Positions 10,146-19,916 of a stretch of DNA of 64,000 nucleotides are shown piece by piece. The position numbers were made by a program, and so were the translations under genes. Origin of the DNA: Mycosarcoma maydis (lineage: Eukaryota > Basidiomycota > Ustilaginomycetes > Ustilaginales). How positions within the stretch are numbered: the stretch's first letter is position 1; every line of letters starts with the position of its first letter. The notes beneath the pieces are model-generated. The model made no database searches and was not told the origin of the DNA. It worked only from the letters and a program-made list of their open reading frames with translations. The stretch covers positions 496,001 through 560,000 of the forward strand of contig NC_026491.1 in assembly GCF_000328475.2 (NCBI RefSeq), written 5' to 3'.

Positions 10146-10435
10146 GCCCTCCAACTGGCTTCCGTCTCGGATGTTTGCGGCGATTCGACCACGTCGTAAC
10201 ACGTAGGCATTCTGTGATTTATCCAGAGCAGCGCCACCACAACCGAAACGCGCAGCAAATCACAGCGCAGCAAAATGTCCAACATCGCAAGCCAACACGG
10301 AGAGATCCGTTTCTCCCACGCTGCTGCTCCATGTTCATGTGTTGGCTCGATTCGTGATTCACAATTCGTGATGGATTCCATGGCTATAGTCGGCTTAACA
10401 TAAGAGTATAGCTTTGCATGTTCACTCGCGCGAGC

Positions 10436-10476
10436 GAATCACGAATCACGAATCACGAACTACGAATCACGAACCG
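10436..10476. repeat. Heptamer array (AATCACG)n
   Basis: Four to five AATCACG units with one CTACGAA variant, in the middle of the KGD1-phosphatase gap. Confidence 0.85.
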
Positions 10477-11276
10477 ACGAGTCGACGTCCCTTTCGCGCA
10501 TTATTTATTACTTGTTTGCAATGGTGCTGTGTGCTCAGCTTTCAGGTTTGCATCACGATGGGCATGACAGACTCAATTCTGCTTTGGAAACGGTCGCTTA
10601 AGCGAATCGTAATTCTTATTCGTGAATAGACTCGGACGTCATCACACTCGTTGCTTTGGATGAATGATTGTGATTACTTTGGCCCGCTGCATCGGCATTG
10701 CTCTAGTCACTCTGCTACAGGGTGGATGCGGTGCTGTGCGGTGCGGTGCGGTGCTGTGCTGGGGTGTACTTGGTTGCGTGGGAGAATCACGTGTCATCGC
10801 TCTCGACTCACGACTTGCGACTGATCAAGAGCAGCAGCGGCAACTTGGAGGCACGAGACGGATCAGCTCAAGGTGCCAGTCAAGTGAGTGACTTTGGCCA
10901 TTCGTGATTGGAAGAATGTTACTCAATCGTGAATCCACCGTCTGTGGTTTGGCTCTGCTTGTTTAAATATTAACAAAATCCACCGAAAACAAAATATAGT
11001 AATCACGAATAGGATTCACGAATTCATTCACTAGTCAAAGATCGAATCACGGATTGCATCACCTCGCCGCTGCGCCGCTGCGCCGCTGGCCGAGATTGAC
11101 AATCACGAATGGACAATTATTCGTGATTGGTTGCTTTGCCAAGCTGGCGAGTGGCGAGTGGCGCGTGGCCAGTGAGTGAGTGTAGATAACCCTGGTCAAT
11201 CACGAATGTACTAGCACTACTCGTGACTGTATCAACGCTCGTTTAGGGTGACACTCTGTGGCTCACGTTTCTGTAG

Positions 11277-11332
11277 GACACTGTGACACTGTGACGCTGT
11301 GGCGCTGTGGCGCTGTGACGCTGTGGCGATTT
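11277..11332. repeat. 9-bp CTGTGACGC / CTGTGGCGC minisatellite
   Basis: Six imperfect copies with a 9-bp period, differing mainly at A/G and A/C positions. Non-coding. Confidence 0.8.
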
Positions 11333-11431
11333 TAACTATGACACTCGTCAGCTTGTCTTGTGCTTTGGTTGTGCAGAGCGCAGCGCTGCGTCTCAAGTCG
11401 GTTTCCTGCTCGACAACTCTCTCCACATTTG

Positions 11432-11480
11432 TGATTCGTGGTTCACTCGTGGTTCACTCGTGGTTCACTCGTGATTCACG
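11432..11480. repeat. 11-bp GTGGTTCACTC tandem repeat
   Basis: Three perfect copies followed by a GTGATTCAC half-unit that merges with the heptamer family, about 520 bp upstream of the phosphatase ATG. Confidence 0.8.
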
Positions 11481-11988
11481 GGTGACTGCCATCTTTACCG
11501 CCTCGACCTCTGATCCGCATCCATCTCGTCGGTCTTTGCCTTTGAACACCAACAACGCTTCCACTCGCATCGTCTCGTATCGACTCTACTCGGCTTCCAC
11601 CGCTTCCATCGTACAGCGTTTCATTCACCATCCTCGCCTCGGCTCACCAACTTTGACCGCATTCATTTCACACCAGCAACCGCGTGCACTGCTACATCTC
11701 TAGCCTCCTCTGTTCACTCTAGCCGCCACTCGGTCCGCAAACAGCACCGCTACAATCCGCGCTTCCATGCTCTAAATCCCCCTCTCTCTTCGACCCTTTG
11801 TCGCACGCCAACACCACCATGCTCCTCTTTTGATCCGTTGCCGTCCTGATACACTCTGCCGAGCTCTAGACCCTCTCATCCACCCAGTCGCTCCAATTCG
11901 CTTCTCGTTCTGGCTCTCCTTGTCCACACCTTCGCATCGTCTCCCAAGTTTGTCTCCTGACATCCGTGATCGTCTACCCAACATCGTC

Positions 11989-14900
11989 ATGATGTCGACC
12001 CAACCACCAGATACAGCTCCAAAGCAAAAGTCGCGCAGATCCTTGCTTCCTTCGCTCCACCTCGGCTCCTCCTCGTCCGCCTCGTCCTCCTCACCCGCCT
12101 CCATGCGACCACCCTGTTCATCATCCGCACTCGGCTCGTCTGCTGCACAGCCAGACTACTTTGCCACCGTCCATGTGCCCGACGCAGAGACCACCAACGC
12201 CGTGCGCATCGTCAGCCCCTTTGCGCTCGCCACTCCACTGGTCTCCTCCTCCTCGGGTGGTCGTCTGCCTTCGCGGCCCAACACCGCCGACCTACATTCC
12301 CGTGATGCAGAGCCACATCCTTGGGCCAAACTCTTCCCAGACGCTGGCATGACTACCGCCTTGCCAGATCGCTTTCGCATGCCAAACCTAGCTGTACCGC
12401 CTACACCCGCTGCCAATCCTACCGCCGTGCCCATCCAGTCGAGCCTGCCTAGCCCGAGCTCGCCTGCTCAACCACCAGATTCCCGGCGCAACCTCTACTT
12501 GCCTCCCCAACTCAACCTCCGCCCTTCCTCCAGTGCTTCGCTCCCTTTGCCTGCCCGCTCTTCCTCCTCGCACACCAAATCCAGCGCTTCCAGCGCTTCC
12601 ACCGCCGATCTCACCAAGTTTAAAGCGTTGGATGTCGACGCGCTTGCCGACGCTCTCCTGCCGTCTTCCTGCAAGCGTCAAGCCCAAGCGTCGTCCATGG
12701 CCGCTCCACCACCCACATCCACAGACGTTCTCATCCTCGACATTCGTCCCTCCACTTCTTATTCGATCGCTCGCATTGCATCCAGCATCAACATCTGTGC
12801 TCCAAGCACCTTGCTCAAGCGTCCCGCCATCACTGTAGAGCGCATCGAAGACGAAATGCTTGGCAGCTCAAGCGATCGGCGCCGCTTCATGCGCTGGCGA
12901 AACGGCCCACTCAAACCCAAACCTGACGCAAACGCCGGCGCTTCAGATGACGCTTCGCTCGAAGCGCTTCGCAAGCGTAGTGCCACCATCACTCTGCCCG
13001 CCGACGAACCGGGCATCAACAAGATCATCGTCCTCGACACCGACACCTCCCGCATCGACGGCGCAGGCAACGCCACCGCCGGTGGCGGCGGTCCGTGTCT
13101 CATCGGCGTCCTCAAAAAGTTTGAAGCCGCCGGCTTCGCAGGTGAGCTCTGTTGGCTCGTTGGCGGCTTCAACAAGCTCGCCCGTTGCAAGAAAGCTCAA
13201 CAATTTATCCATACAGGCGCGCCTGACAAGCACGCTCAACAGGACAGCTCCAGCAGTGCCCACACAACCAGCACTCCCACTTCCGCCCATCTGCAAAGTC
13301 AAAAGCCACCTGAGCTCAAGCTCAACGGCGTCGCCGCTCCTCCTTCCTTCGCCAGCCCCGCTCATGCCGACGACCAGCACAAGTCGCTTGTCCAGCCGCG
13401 AGCGCTTCCCATCGAAGCTTTCCAGACGCAGAGCACAGTAGCTGGTTGGCCCGGTCAATCTACCTCTCCATTCCACCACCAAGCCCAACCCGGCACCTCT
13501 GCAGACGGCTTCCGCTTCAACCTTGCCGCCCGTTCGCACCACCAACATGGCCACGCCGCCGACACCAACCGCACAGCCCACGCCAGTGCAGCGAACCGCT
13601 CGGCAGCTGCTTGTGCCAACCCTTTCTTCGACAACATCCGCCAGAACCGCGAACTACAGCACGGCATCACCGAAAAGATCCCCATGGAATTGCCCCACAT
13701 GAACGAATCGCAAACCCAACACTTGCCGCCCTTCCTGCAGAAGCTCATCCATCTGTCCCAAGATGATCGTGCGCTTGCTCTTGCCCAAGCTTTCTTCGAG
13801 ATAGAAAAAGCCGAGCAGAACCGACTGATCGCCACCATGCAGCAGCATTCCGCCGAGTCCGACCACGATCCGCGCTCCAAAGATTTTGCCACCGCCCAGG
13901 CCGCGGCGCTGCTCAAGCAGTCCTCCTCGTCCTCATCCTTCAGCGCCGCCAGTCAACACCTGGAGCCCGCAGATCATTCGTTCCCTTTTAGCATTGCTGC
14001 CGCATTGGAGCGTGGAGCCGACAATCGCTACAACAACATTTGGACCTACGAGCACAGCCGAGTCCGCCTCTCAAAGCCTCAGTCGGCTCATGACCCTGGT
14101 TCCGACTACATCAACGGCTCCTTTGTCCACCCGCCCCACCAATTCGGCAGCAAGCGCCGCTACATTGCTACGCAGGCACCGCTCCCCAGCACTTTCGACG
14201 CCTTCTGGACCGCCGTGTGGGAACAGAACAGCCGTGTCATTGTCATGCTCACCCGTGAGCACGAGAGCGGCCGTCTGCAGAGCCATCCGTACTGGCTCAA
14301 CACTGCTTACGGCGACGCCCTTCGGCTTACCAAGCTCGAAGAGGTTGTCCTCGACCAAGCTGGACACCAGATGCGATCCGAAGAATGCAGCCATCTGCTA
14401 GGCAACCATCAAGAAGCCGGTGCGCTCTTCCCCACCATGCCCTCATCGCACAGCGCCGCGAGCAGCTCAACTTGCGCGCAACCCAAACGCGAGCCAACTA
14501 CTGTGCGTAGAACTCTGCTTCTCAGAAACCTTGCCGAGCCGCAAGTTGCTCCTCGCAAGATCGTCCAGCTGCAGTACATCGCCTGGCCCGACTACCATAT
14601 CCCCGAGACTCCCCAGTCGCTGCTCACACTCATCGACCTGGCTGACTCTGTGCAGAATGCCGCCGACGCTGAACTGAGAAGTTCGGCCAGCCGCGGCCGT
14701 GCTCAGACGGCCGGTCCTATGGTAGTCCACTGTTCGGCCGGCGTCGGCCGCACCGGTGCCTTTATCGTCATTGACGCCGCCCTCGACGTTCTTCGCAGAG
14801 TTCGACGCCGACAAAAGATGGCTGGCGCTGCCAACGGTCTCTGTGGCATTTCCGAGCCCGCGATTTGGGAGAACGACTTGGTTGCCACTACAGCAACTCG

Positions 14901-16254
14901 CTCGCCAACTTCAGACGGCACTCGAGATGCGGACATGGTAGCACCCACATCGCCTCTCGCTGATCGGTTTCCGCGGACGCCCCGACGAAGTCTCAAGCGC
15001 GAGCTATCTCCGACCGGCATGGACATAGATTCCGGCAGCAACCATGGGTCTACGCGCGACTTGAGCTCGCCACCTCCCATGTTTCGATCGCGCTCCAACG
15101 AAAGCGGTACTGGCGCTGATGCGGCCAGTCTTTTCAGTAGCAGCCTGAGCAGTACGGGCAGTTTCGGCACTCGCAATGCCAACGCGCCAAGTGCAGCGCG
15201 AGGCAAGATGCTTTCAGGCGATACGCCCATGCGATCCACTCAGTCGATGCAAGCGCCCACCGCTGGTGGTGACAGCAGCATAGCAGCAGCGACGAGCGGA
15301 TTCACCAACCCTTTCAGTTCACCCGTGTTCCGATTCAATCCACTTTCCAGTGCGAGAATTCGACACATGGGCAGCAGTGGCACGCCAAACTCACTGGGCC
15401 AAGATTCGGCCTGCTCGCCCCGCCAACAGCACGATGGTGGGCTGAGCGCCAATGACGTTGGATCGGATCCTGCATCTTCGCCCACACGTCTGGCTGCCTT
15501 GCAACTCTCGTCACAAGATGCGTGGCGTCAAGTTTCGTCGCCCTTTTCGGAAGTTTCGACGCCCTCGTTCCAAGGAGGCGGATCAGCTAGGTCGTCCTTC
15601 TCCTCTGCTGCGGGTGTGCACTCGCGTCTGTCGAGCGGCGGCAATGGGCTTGCGCCGAGTGGGTCGGAGGAGAAAGCGCGATCGATCGACGAGGCATTGA
15701 TGTCGGCTGTCAATCCGTCCAACTTGACCATCTTGCAACAGGGCCAGAGCCAGGATCAAGCCTGCAAGGGCGTCGATGGTGCAACAGCGGGCGATACCAC
15801 CACGTCAACCATCACGGGCAGCAACGAGCCGACGCCGTTTGATGCCTCGTCGTCGACCACGTCCAACGTGTTTGGGTTCACAGCGCAGCCTCAGTCGCAG
15901 CAGCCGGCCACGCGTGCCGAAAGCATGTCGGCGTCAAACTCTGCCGGCTCAACGTCTTCGTTCATGGATGCATTCACCCAACACACGCCCAACACGTCGG
16001 CGCATTCGACGCCGGCCAACGCGACGCACGAATCGCAGACACTGCTTGTGGCGAATCACTCGACGTTGACCAACACGGACGCGTGCGAGGCGGACGAAGC
16101 GTATGCGAACGGCCAAGACGTGATCCGCTCGATCGTCGAGGCGGTGCGGCAGCAGAGGATGTCATTGATCCAAACGGCAAGACAATTTGTGTTTGTCTAT
16201 TCGGCGGTACTAGCGGGCCTGTTGAGCGATCTCAGCAGGGAAGGCGTGGTATGA
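11989..16254 (+). CDS. Large protein tyrosine phosphatase with rhodanese-like domain and split catalytic domain
   Basis: 1421 residues, one exon. Start chosen at ATG 11989, with a second ATG directly after it. Near the N-terminus KSRRSLLPSLHL resembles a MAP-kinase docking site (basic pair, spacer, L-x-L). A rhodanese-like domain (about 245-405, VLILDIRPSTSYSIARIASSI to ELCWLVGGFNKL) has no clear catalytic Cys, as in regulatory rhodanese domains of MAPK phosphatases. The tyrosine phosphatase domain starts near 680 (NRYNNIWTYEHSRV), with DYINGSFV, the WPD loop (W866-P867-D868) and the P-loop VHCSAGVGRTG (Cys915). The last conserved block, RMSLIQTARQFVFVYSAVL with the Q-loop Gln, appears only near 1390, after about 430 disordered residues. 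Yeast Ptp2/Ptp3 and fission yeast Pyp1/Pyp2 are the likely functional relatives, suggesting control of a stress or mating MAPK. The substrate is inference. Confidence 0.9.
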   Translation: MMSTQPPDTAPKQKSRRSLLPSLHLGSSSSASSSSPASMRPPCSSSALGSSAAQPDYFATVHVPDAETTNAVRIVSPFALATPLVSSSSGGRLPSRPNTADLHSRDAEPHPWAKLFPDAGMTTALPDRFRMPNLAVPPTPAANPTAVPIQSSLPSPSSPAQPPDSRRNLYLPPQLNLRPSSSASLPLPARSSSSHTKSSASSASTADLTKFKALDVDALADALLPSSCKRQAQASSMAAPPPTSTDVLILDIRPSTSYSIARIASSINICAPSTLLKRPAITVERIEDEMLGSSSDRRRFMRWRNGPLKPKPDANAGASDDASLEALRKRSATITLPADEPGINKIIVLDTDTSRIDGAGNATAGGGGPCLIGVLKKFEAAGFAGELCWLVGGFNKLARCKKAQQFIHTGAPDKHAQQDSSSSAHTTSTPTSAHLQSQKPPELKLNGVAAPPSFASPAHADDQHKSLVQPRALPIEAFQTQSTVAGWPGQSTSPFHHQAQPGTSADGFRFNLAARSHHQHGHAADTNRTAHASAANRSAAACANPFFDNIRQNRELQHGITEKIPMELPHMNESQTQHLPPFLQKLIHLSQDDRALALAQAFFEIEKAEQNRLIATMQQHSAESDHDPRSKDFATAQAAALLKQSSSSSSFSAASQHLEPADHSFPFSIAAALERGADNRYNNIWTYEHSRVRLSKPQSAHDPGSDYINGSFVHPPHQFGSKRRYIATQAPLPSTFDAFWTAVWEQNSRVIVMLTREHESGRLQSHPYWLNTAYGDALRLTKLEEVVLDQAGHQMRSEECSHLLGNHQEAGALFPTMPSSHSAASSSTCAQPKREPTTVRRTLLLRNLAEPQVAPRKIVQLQYIAWPDYHIPETPQSLLTLIDLADSVQNAADAELRSSASRGRAQTAGPMVVHCSAGVGRTGAFIVIDAALDVLRRVRRRQKMAGAANGLCGISEPAIWENDLVATTATRSPTSDGTRDADMVAPTSPLADRFPRTPRRSLKRELSPTGMDIDSGSNHGSTRDLSSPPPMFRSRSNESGTGADAASLFSSSLSSTGSFGTRNANAPSAARGKMLSGDTPMRSTQSMQAPTAGGDSSIAAATSGFTNPFSSPVFRFNPLSSARIRHMGSSGTPNSLGQDSACSPRQQHDGGLSANDVGSDPASSPTRLAALQLSSQDAWRQVSSPFSEVSTPSFQGGGSARSSFSSAAGVHSRLSSGGNGLAPSGSEEKARSIDEALMSAVNPSNLTILQQGQSQDQACKGVDGATAGDTTTSTITGSNEPTPFDASSSTTSNVFGFTAQPQSQQPATRAESMSASNSAGSTSSFMDAFTQHTPNTSAHSTPANATHESQTLLVANHSTLTNTDACEADEAYANGQDVIRSIVEAVRQQRMSLIQTARQFVFVYSAVLAGLLSDLSREGVV

Positions 16255-16459
16255 TGTGTGACAAATTCAATTCTGTTAGACTTGATCAAGTCTGGAAAGA
16301 TGAGAGGGTGCATGTGTGTACTTTACAGGGACGATTCCAGAGGGTGAGGGTATGAGAGATGGCGGTGTGGGTATTGCAGGTGGATGCGATGCTTGGTGTA
16401 GACTGTGGGTGGTGTCAGTGTGCAAGACCAGCCATCACGAACGATGGGGGTCGGGAGTA

Positions 16460-17224
16460 TTACTTGATATAGCGATTCATGAATTTTTTGTGGAAGTCAG
16501 ATCTTGTGAGATCGTTGATGAAGGAAGGGGCGGAATGGGCGTTGGTAGAGGTGGTGGCTTGGTTTTTGAAGATGACATCGTGGTCCCAGCGGTTGTGGAT
16601 GGTGAAGTGGGGGGAGGTGTCGGAGGTCGGGGTGGATGCGGACGCGTCGAGAGCGTGGTGGAGGTTGAGGAGTGGATTGGCATGTGCGAGTTCGTGGTCG
16701 CGAGAGATACTGGCGGAAGCGTCGGCCTGACGGTGGAGGGCGGCGTGTTGAGCGGCTCGTTCGGATTTGATCTTTTGCAGCTCGAGCAGCAACGCATGCT
16801 GCTCGTCGGACGCGCTTGGCGAGTCGGACGACTCGTCATCACTCTCGGACGAGCTGTGCGCATGCGACTCTTCAGATGCTGACGAGCGATCGAGTTCGAG
16901 CTGAATCGCTTGTTCAATTGCGCTTGTTCTCTGTTCGTCTTGGACGGTCGGCGATGAATGCGGTAGAGCGAGCGGTGGCAAGCCGTCGTTGATGCGCTTC
17001 TTGTTCTTGGCCGACCACTCGGCGTGCTCGAGCTCACGCTTCAGATCGCGCCGCGTACCTGCAGCATGTGTCGCCGCAACACCCTCGGCGCTCGATAACG
17101 CGGGTCGTCGCAACTTCAGCTTGGTGTGCTGCGGTATGCTCAGCACACTGCGTTGTTGCGAGAGGTGCGCATTCGATTCGCGTCCCTTAGCAGCTGTAAA
17201 TGTGGGTCGGTGCGTGGTCGACAT
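16460..17224 (-). CDS. CWC15: Spliceosome component CWC15
   Basis: 254 residues, single exon, ATG at 17224 (MSTTHRPTFTAAKG). CWC15 belongs to the Prp19/CDC5L-associated complex in the active spliceosome. Both family ends are clear: the N-terminal block STTHRPTF, AAKG, and QHTKLKLRR, and the C-terminal block RWDHDVIFKNQA followed by FINDLTRSDFHKKFMNRYIK, which ends at the stop. The middle is acidic, Ser-rich and disordered (SSSESDDESSDS), with a short helical stretch LLLELQKIKSERAAQ. Length is near the family norm (about 230-260). It converges with the phosphatase gene (205 bp) and shares a 552-bp divergent promoter with the FKBP gene. Confidence 0.93.
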   Translation of the reverse strand: MSTTHRPTFTAAKGRESNAHLSQQRSVLSIPQHTKLKLRRPALSSAEGVAATHAAGTRRDLKRELEHAEWSAKNKKRINDGLPPLALPHSSPTVQDEQRTSAIEQAIQLELDRSSASEESHAHSSSESDDESSDSPSASDEQHALLLELQKIKSERAAQHAALHRQADASASISRDHELAHANPLLNLHHALDASASTPTSDTSPHFTIHNRWDHDVIFKNQATTSTNAHSAPSFINDLTRSDFHKKFMNRYIK

Positions 17225-17776
17225 GATCGGCTCGCACAAATCGGCGTCTACGCTCCAATCGCCAAGCCGTTCCGGGAATGCGTGGCTTAACGTGTACCTG
17301 CCGGTCACGTTCGGGCTCACCGTCGAGCTGATGACGAGCTACCAAAGTCCCAAGTGCTAACGATCACGCCAAGATGATCGTGCGTCGTAGATTGTGTGTG
17401 TAGGATAAAGGCCAACATCAACTTGACCATGTCGCCTTGAAAAGCGGCATCGAATCGTGAGTGGCTCCACATTCATGCAATTACTCGGCCGATAGCATCC
17501 TTGCGACACGTATGCAAATTCGCACGCTCTATTGCGCATGCTCAAGTCACGACTGTATGGATTTACAAGTGCGAAATATACACTCGTCAGTCAGACTGTA
17601 CTGCCACGAGTTATTGACGATTGCAAATGCAAAGTTGGGTGCCCGATGCTGATCGAGACGATCGATCGGGATGCGAGCGTGACGCACGCTGGGCTTGTAC
17701 TTTGACGCTCTCACGCTCACACCAGCTTGGCTTGGTGCGAACCACCATCCAACTTGGACACGTTGTCTCGATCTCG
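17225..17776. other. Divergent promoter region, CWC15 / FKBP2
   Basis: A 552-bp shared upstream region. No heptamer array and no ORF of note; it looks like plain promoter and leader sequence. A pyrimidine-rich stretch (about 17710-17775) precedes the FKBP ATG. Confidence 0.5.
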
Positions 17777-18565
17777 ATGAAATTCTGCACAGGCGTTGTC
17801 GTATGTACGCTGCTTGCTTCGGCGGTGCGCGCGGACACGCGCTTGTCGGACAAGCTGCAGGTGGGCGTCAAGTACCGTCCGGAAGTGTGTGATGACAAGT
17901 CGCAGGCGGGAGACTTGTTGGCCATGTAAGTTGAGCAGTACTCGCTCGCGCATAGAGTGGAGGGATCGAGATCTGACTATTGCGCGTTTTGCACCCGCTT
18001 CTCGCTAGGCACTACACGGGGACGTTGGTAAGTGTGCCGTACCTCAGCTACGAGCGAGCGCGTCACTGACGAATCGTCACTCTCCATAACAGGCGGATGG
18101 CAAAAAGTTCGATTCGTCGCTAGACCGCGGTCAGCCATTCGAGTTCACCTGTACGTACCAACCCATCCCGTGCGCGCTGCGCAAACATCTACTGACCACT
18201 CGCTTGGTTTGTGCATCCTGTTGCGTTGCTGTGTCTCCTGCATTCGCGCTTTGGCCACGCCTACAGTGGGAATTGGTCAGGTCATCAAAGGCTGGGACAA
18301 AGGATTGCGCGACATGTGCGTGGGCGAGAAACGCAAACTCAAAATCCCGCCCTCGGAAGGCTACGGCTCCGCGGGCGCTGGCGGCGTGATCCCCCCCAAC
18401 GCGCATCTGATCTTCGAAGGTAAGTCTGCGCCTTGTGAGCCTTGCGTTGCTCAACCACACACCTACTGACACCTGGAATCATCACCGACAGTCGAGTTAC
18501 TGGAGATCAAAGGCGCGCGTGTGAGTGCCAAGCAAACCACCGCTTCCGCACACGCCGAATTGTAG
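17777..18565 (+). CDS. FPR2: ER-type FKBP peptidyl-prolyl isomerase (five exons)
   Basis: 150 residues from exons 17777-17925, 18009-18027, 18093-18150, 18267-18419 and 18492-18565. Each intron begins with GT, ends with AG and is 65-116 nt. Joining keeps the frame and rebuilds the FKBP fold: [43 protein letters not shown], then [27 protein letters not shown] and VELLEI. The N-terminus is a signal peptide ([19 protein letters not shown]). The protein ends in HAEL, an HDEL-like ER-retention tetrapeptide, so it should be lumenal in the ER, like fungal Fpr2/human FKBP2. The second exon is only 19 nt. It converges with the PKA gene 133 bp downstream. Confidence 0.92.
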
Positions 18566-18698
18566 AAGCTGCGTTGCAAGAATGCCTTTAGTTCCGCCGT
18601 GAAAACATCCGTTGAACAGTACAAACAGCGAGCCAAGTGAGCGAGTCTGTGATAGAAAGAGACCGATTCGTGATTGGTATGCGCGTGTTGAGCCAGCC

Positions 18699-19916
18699 TC
18701 AGAAATCCGGGAAAAGATGGCCCAAGCTATCGGGGAGATCAGTGCGACTGTATTCGGTCACATCGTTTTCAGGATAGCGTTCAAACTGGCTCGAGTCGCC
18801 ATCGGCGGTAACGGTGGGCAGGTAAGGCGCCGGGATTTCTCTTCTATACAACCTATCCCAATCGACCTCTGCAAACCACAGGTGACCAAAGATATCCTTG
18901 CTTCCCCTATGCAAGTTACCATAGCGCTTACTGAGATCCGCAGTCAACAGGTTCTTCAACAGATCCTTGACGCCCGTTTCAAAGTAGGGCGGATACCTGA
19001 CCTTGCAAGCGATGATTTTTTCGTACAGCTTGATCGGATTGCCGTCCTCGGTAAAGAACGGCGGATGACCGGCGAGCATCTCGTACAGCAGAACGCCGAG
19101 CGCCCACCAGTCGACACTCTTGTTGTAGCCTTTGCTCGACACGATCTCGGGCGCCAGGTAGTCTGGTGTACCACAAAGAGTCCACGTGACATCGGGCACG
19201 TACTTTGCAAACCCAAAGTCGGTGATCTTGAGATGTCCGTCCGCAGACAGGAGGATGTTTTCCGGTTTCAGATCGCGGTAGATGATGTTGTTCTGGTGGA
19301 GGTAGTCGATCGCAAGCGCCACTTCGGCGGCGTAGAACTTTGCGACCGGGTGAGGGAAGCGTTGTGATTTGCGAAGAAGCGTGAACAGCTCTCCGCCTGG
19401 TACGTAGTCCATGACCATGTACAGGAAAGTCGAGTCTTTAAACGTGCCCCACAGATTCACGAGGAACGGATGGCGAACGATCGAAAGGATCGCACGTTCC
19501 GAATTCGTGTGTTCGACCTGCTTCATCTTGACTACCTGCTCCTTGCGCAACACCTTGATCGCGTAGAAGCGGTGGTTGTGGCGCGAACGCACCAGATGCA
19601 CACGCCCGAAACTGCCCGTGCCCAATGTGCGCTCTACTGCGAAATCAGTCAAGGCGTATCGACCGCTCAATTTGCGTTGCTGAGCAGCAATCGCGAGTGG
19701 AAGCGACGCCGAGCTGTAAGTACCTGTTGAGTTGGCGCTGGCGACGTGCGTGGGCACAGATGTAGCGCCGACTACCGCTGGTGCTGGATGCTGTGATGAC
19801 GACGCCCCACCTCCTGCTGTCGCTGTCGCTGCTTTCGCTGCTGCAGCAGCAGCAGCAGCAACAGCTGCTTCATGTGTGGCCGAATAGTCGACGGGCTGTT
19901 GTGGAATAGCAGACAT
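18699..19916 (-). CDS. cAMP-dependent protein kinase (PKA) catalytic subunit
   Basis: 405 residues from the first available ATG at 19916 ([12 protein letters not shown]). An N-terminal tail with a poly-Ala run precedes the AGC kinase domain: [11 protein letters not shown] glycine loop, YAIKVLRKE lysine, [15 protein letters not shown], and activation-loop Thr in [15 protein letters not shown]. The AGC C-terminal tail ends in FPDF, the F-x-x-F hydrophobic motif that closes PKA-C proteins. PKA controls dimorphic growth and virulence in smuts, where two catalytic genes (adr1, uka1) are known. I cannot say which this is. The frame is open upstream to a TAG at 20190-20192 but contains no ATG there, so 72 further codons (GTG at 20132) would need a non-AUG start or an upstream exon. 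Confidence 0.93.
   Translation of the reverse strand: MSAIPQQPVDYSATHEAAVAAAAAAAAKAATATAGGGASSSQHPAPAVVGATSVPTHVASANSTGTYSSASLPLAIAAQQRKLSGRYALTDFAVERTLGTGSFGRVHLVRSRHNHRFYAIKVLRKEQVVKMKQVEHTNSERAILSIVRHPFLVNLWGTFKDSTFLYMVMDYVPGGELFTLLRKSQRFPHPVAKFYAAEVALAIDYLHQNNIIYRDLKPENILLSADGHLKITDFGFAKYVPDVTWTLCGTPDYLAPEIVSSKGYNKSVDWWALGVLLYEMLAGHPPFFTEDGNPIKLYEKIIACKVRYPPYFETGVKDLLKNLLTADLSKRYGNLHRGSKDIFGHLWFAEVDWDRLYRREIPAPYLPTVTADGDSSQFERYPENDVTEYSRTDLPDSLGHLFPDF

Larger units (their letters stand above)
9381..11988. other. Large repeat-rich divergent gap between KGD1 and the tyrosine phosphatase
   Basis: A 2.6-kb gap with no supportable protein gene. It contains the 10-bp repeat in the KGD1 leader (9600-9662), a CTG/CAG run (10112-10142), heptamer arrays (10436-10476), a GGTGC-type GC-rich run (about 10727-10765), a CGCCGCTG run (about 11066-11090), a 9-bp array (11277-11332) and an 11-bp array (11432-11480). 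From about 11500 it is strongly pyrimidine-rich, consistent with the 5' leader of the phosphatase gene. Single copies of AATCACGAAT or its complement are scattered throughout. Confidence 0.6.

Noticed and set aside
9725..10381. 218-codon minus-strand frame with a poly-Gln run
   Set aside because: The poly-Gln is the CTG microsatellite read in one frame; it overlaps other repeats and no ATG-led conserved segment is visible.
12943..13581. 212-codon minus-strand frame inside the phosphatase gene
   Set aside because: Shadow of the GC-rich phosphatase coding strand; no domain.
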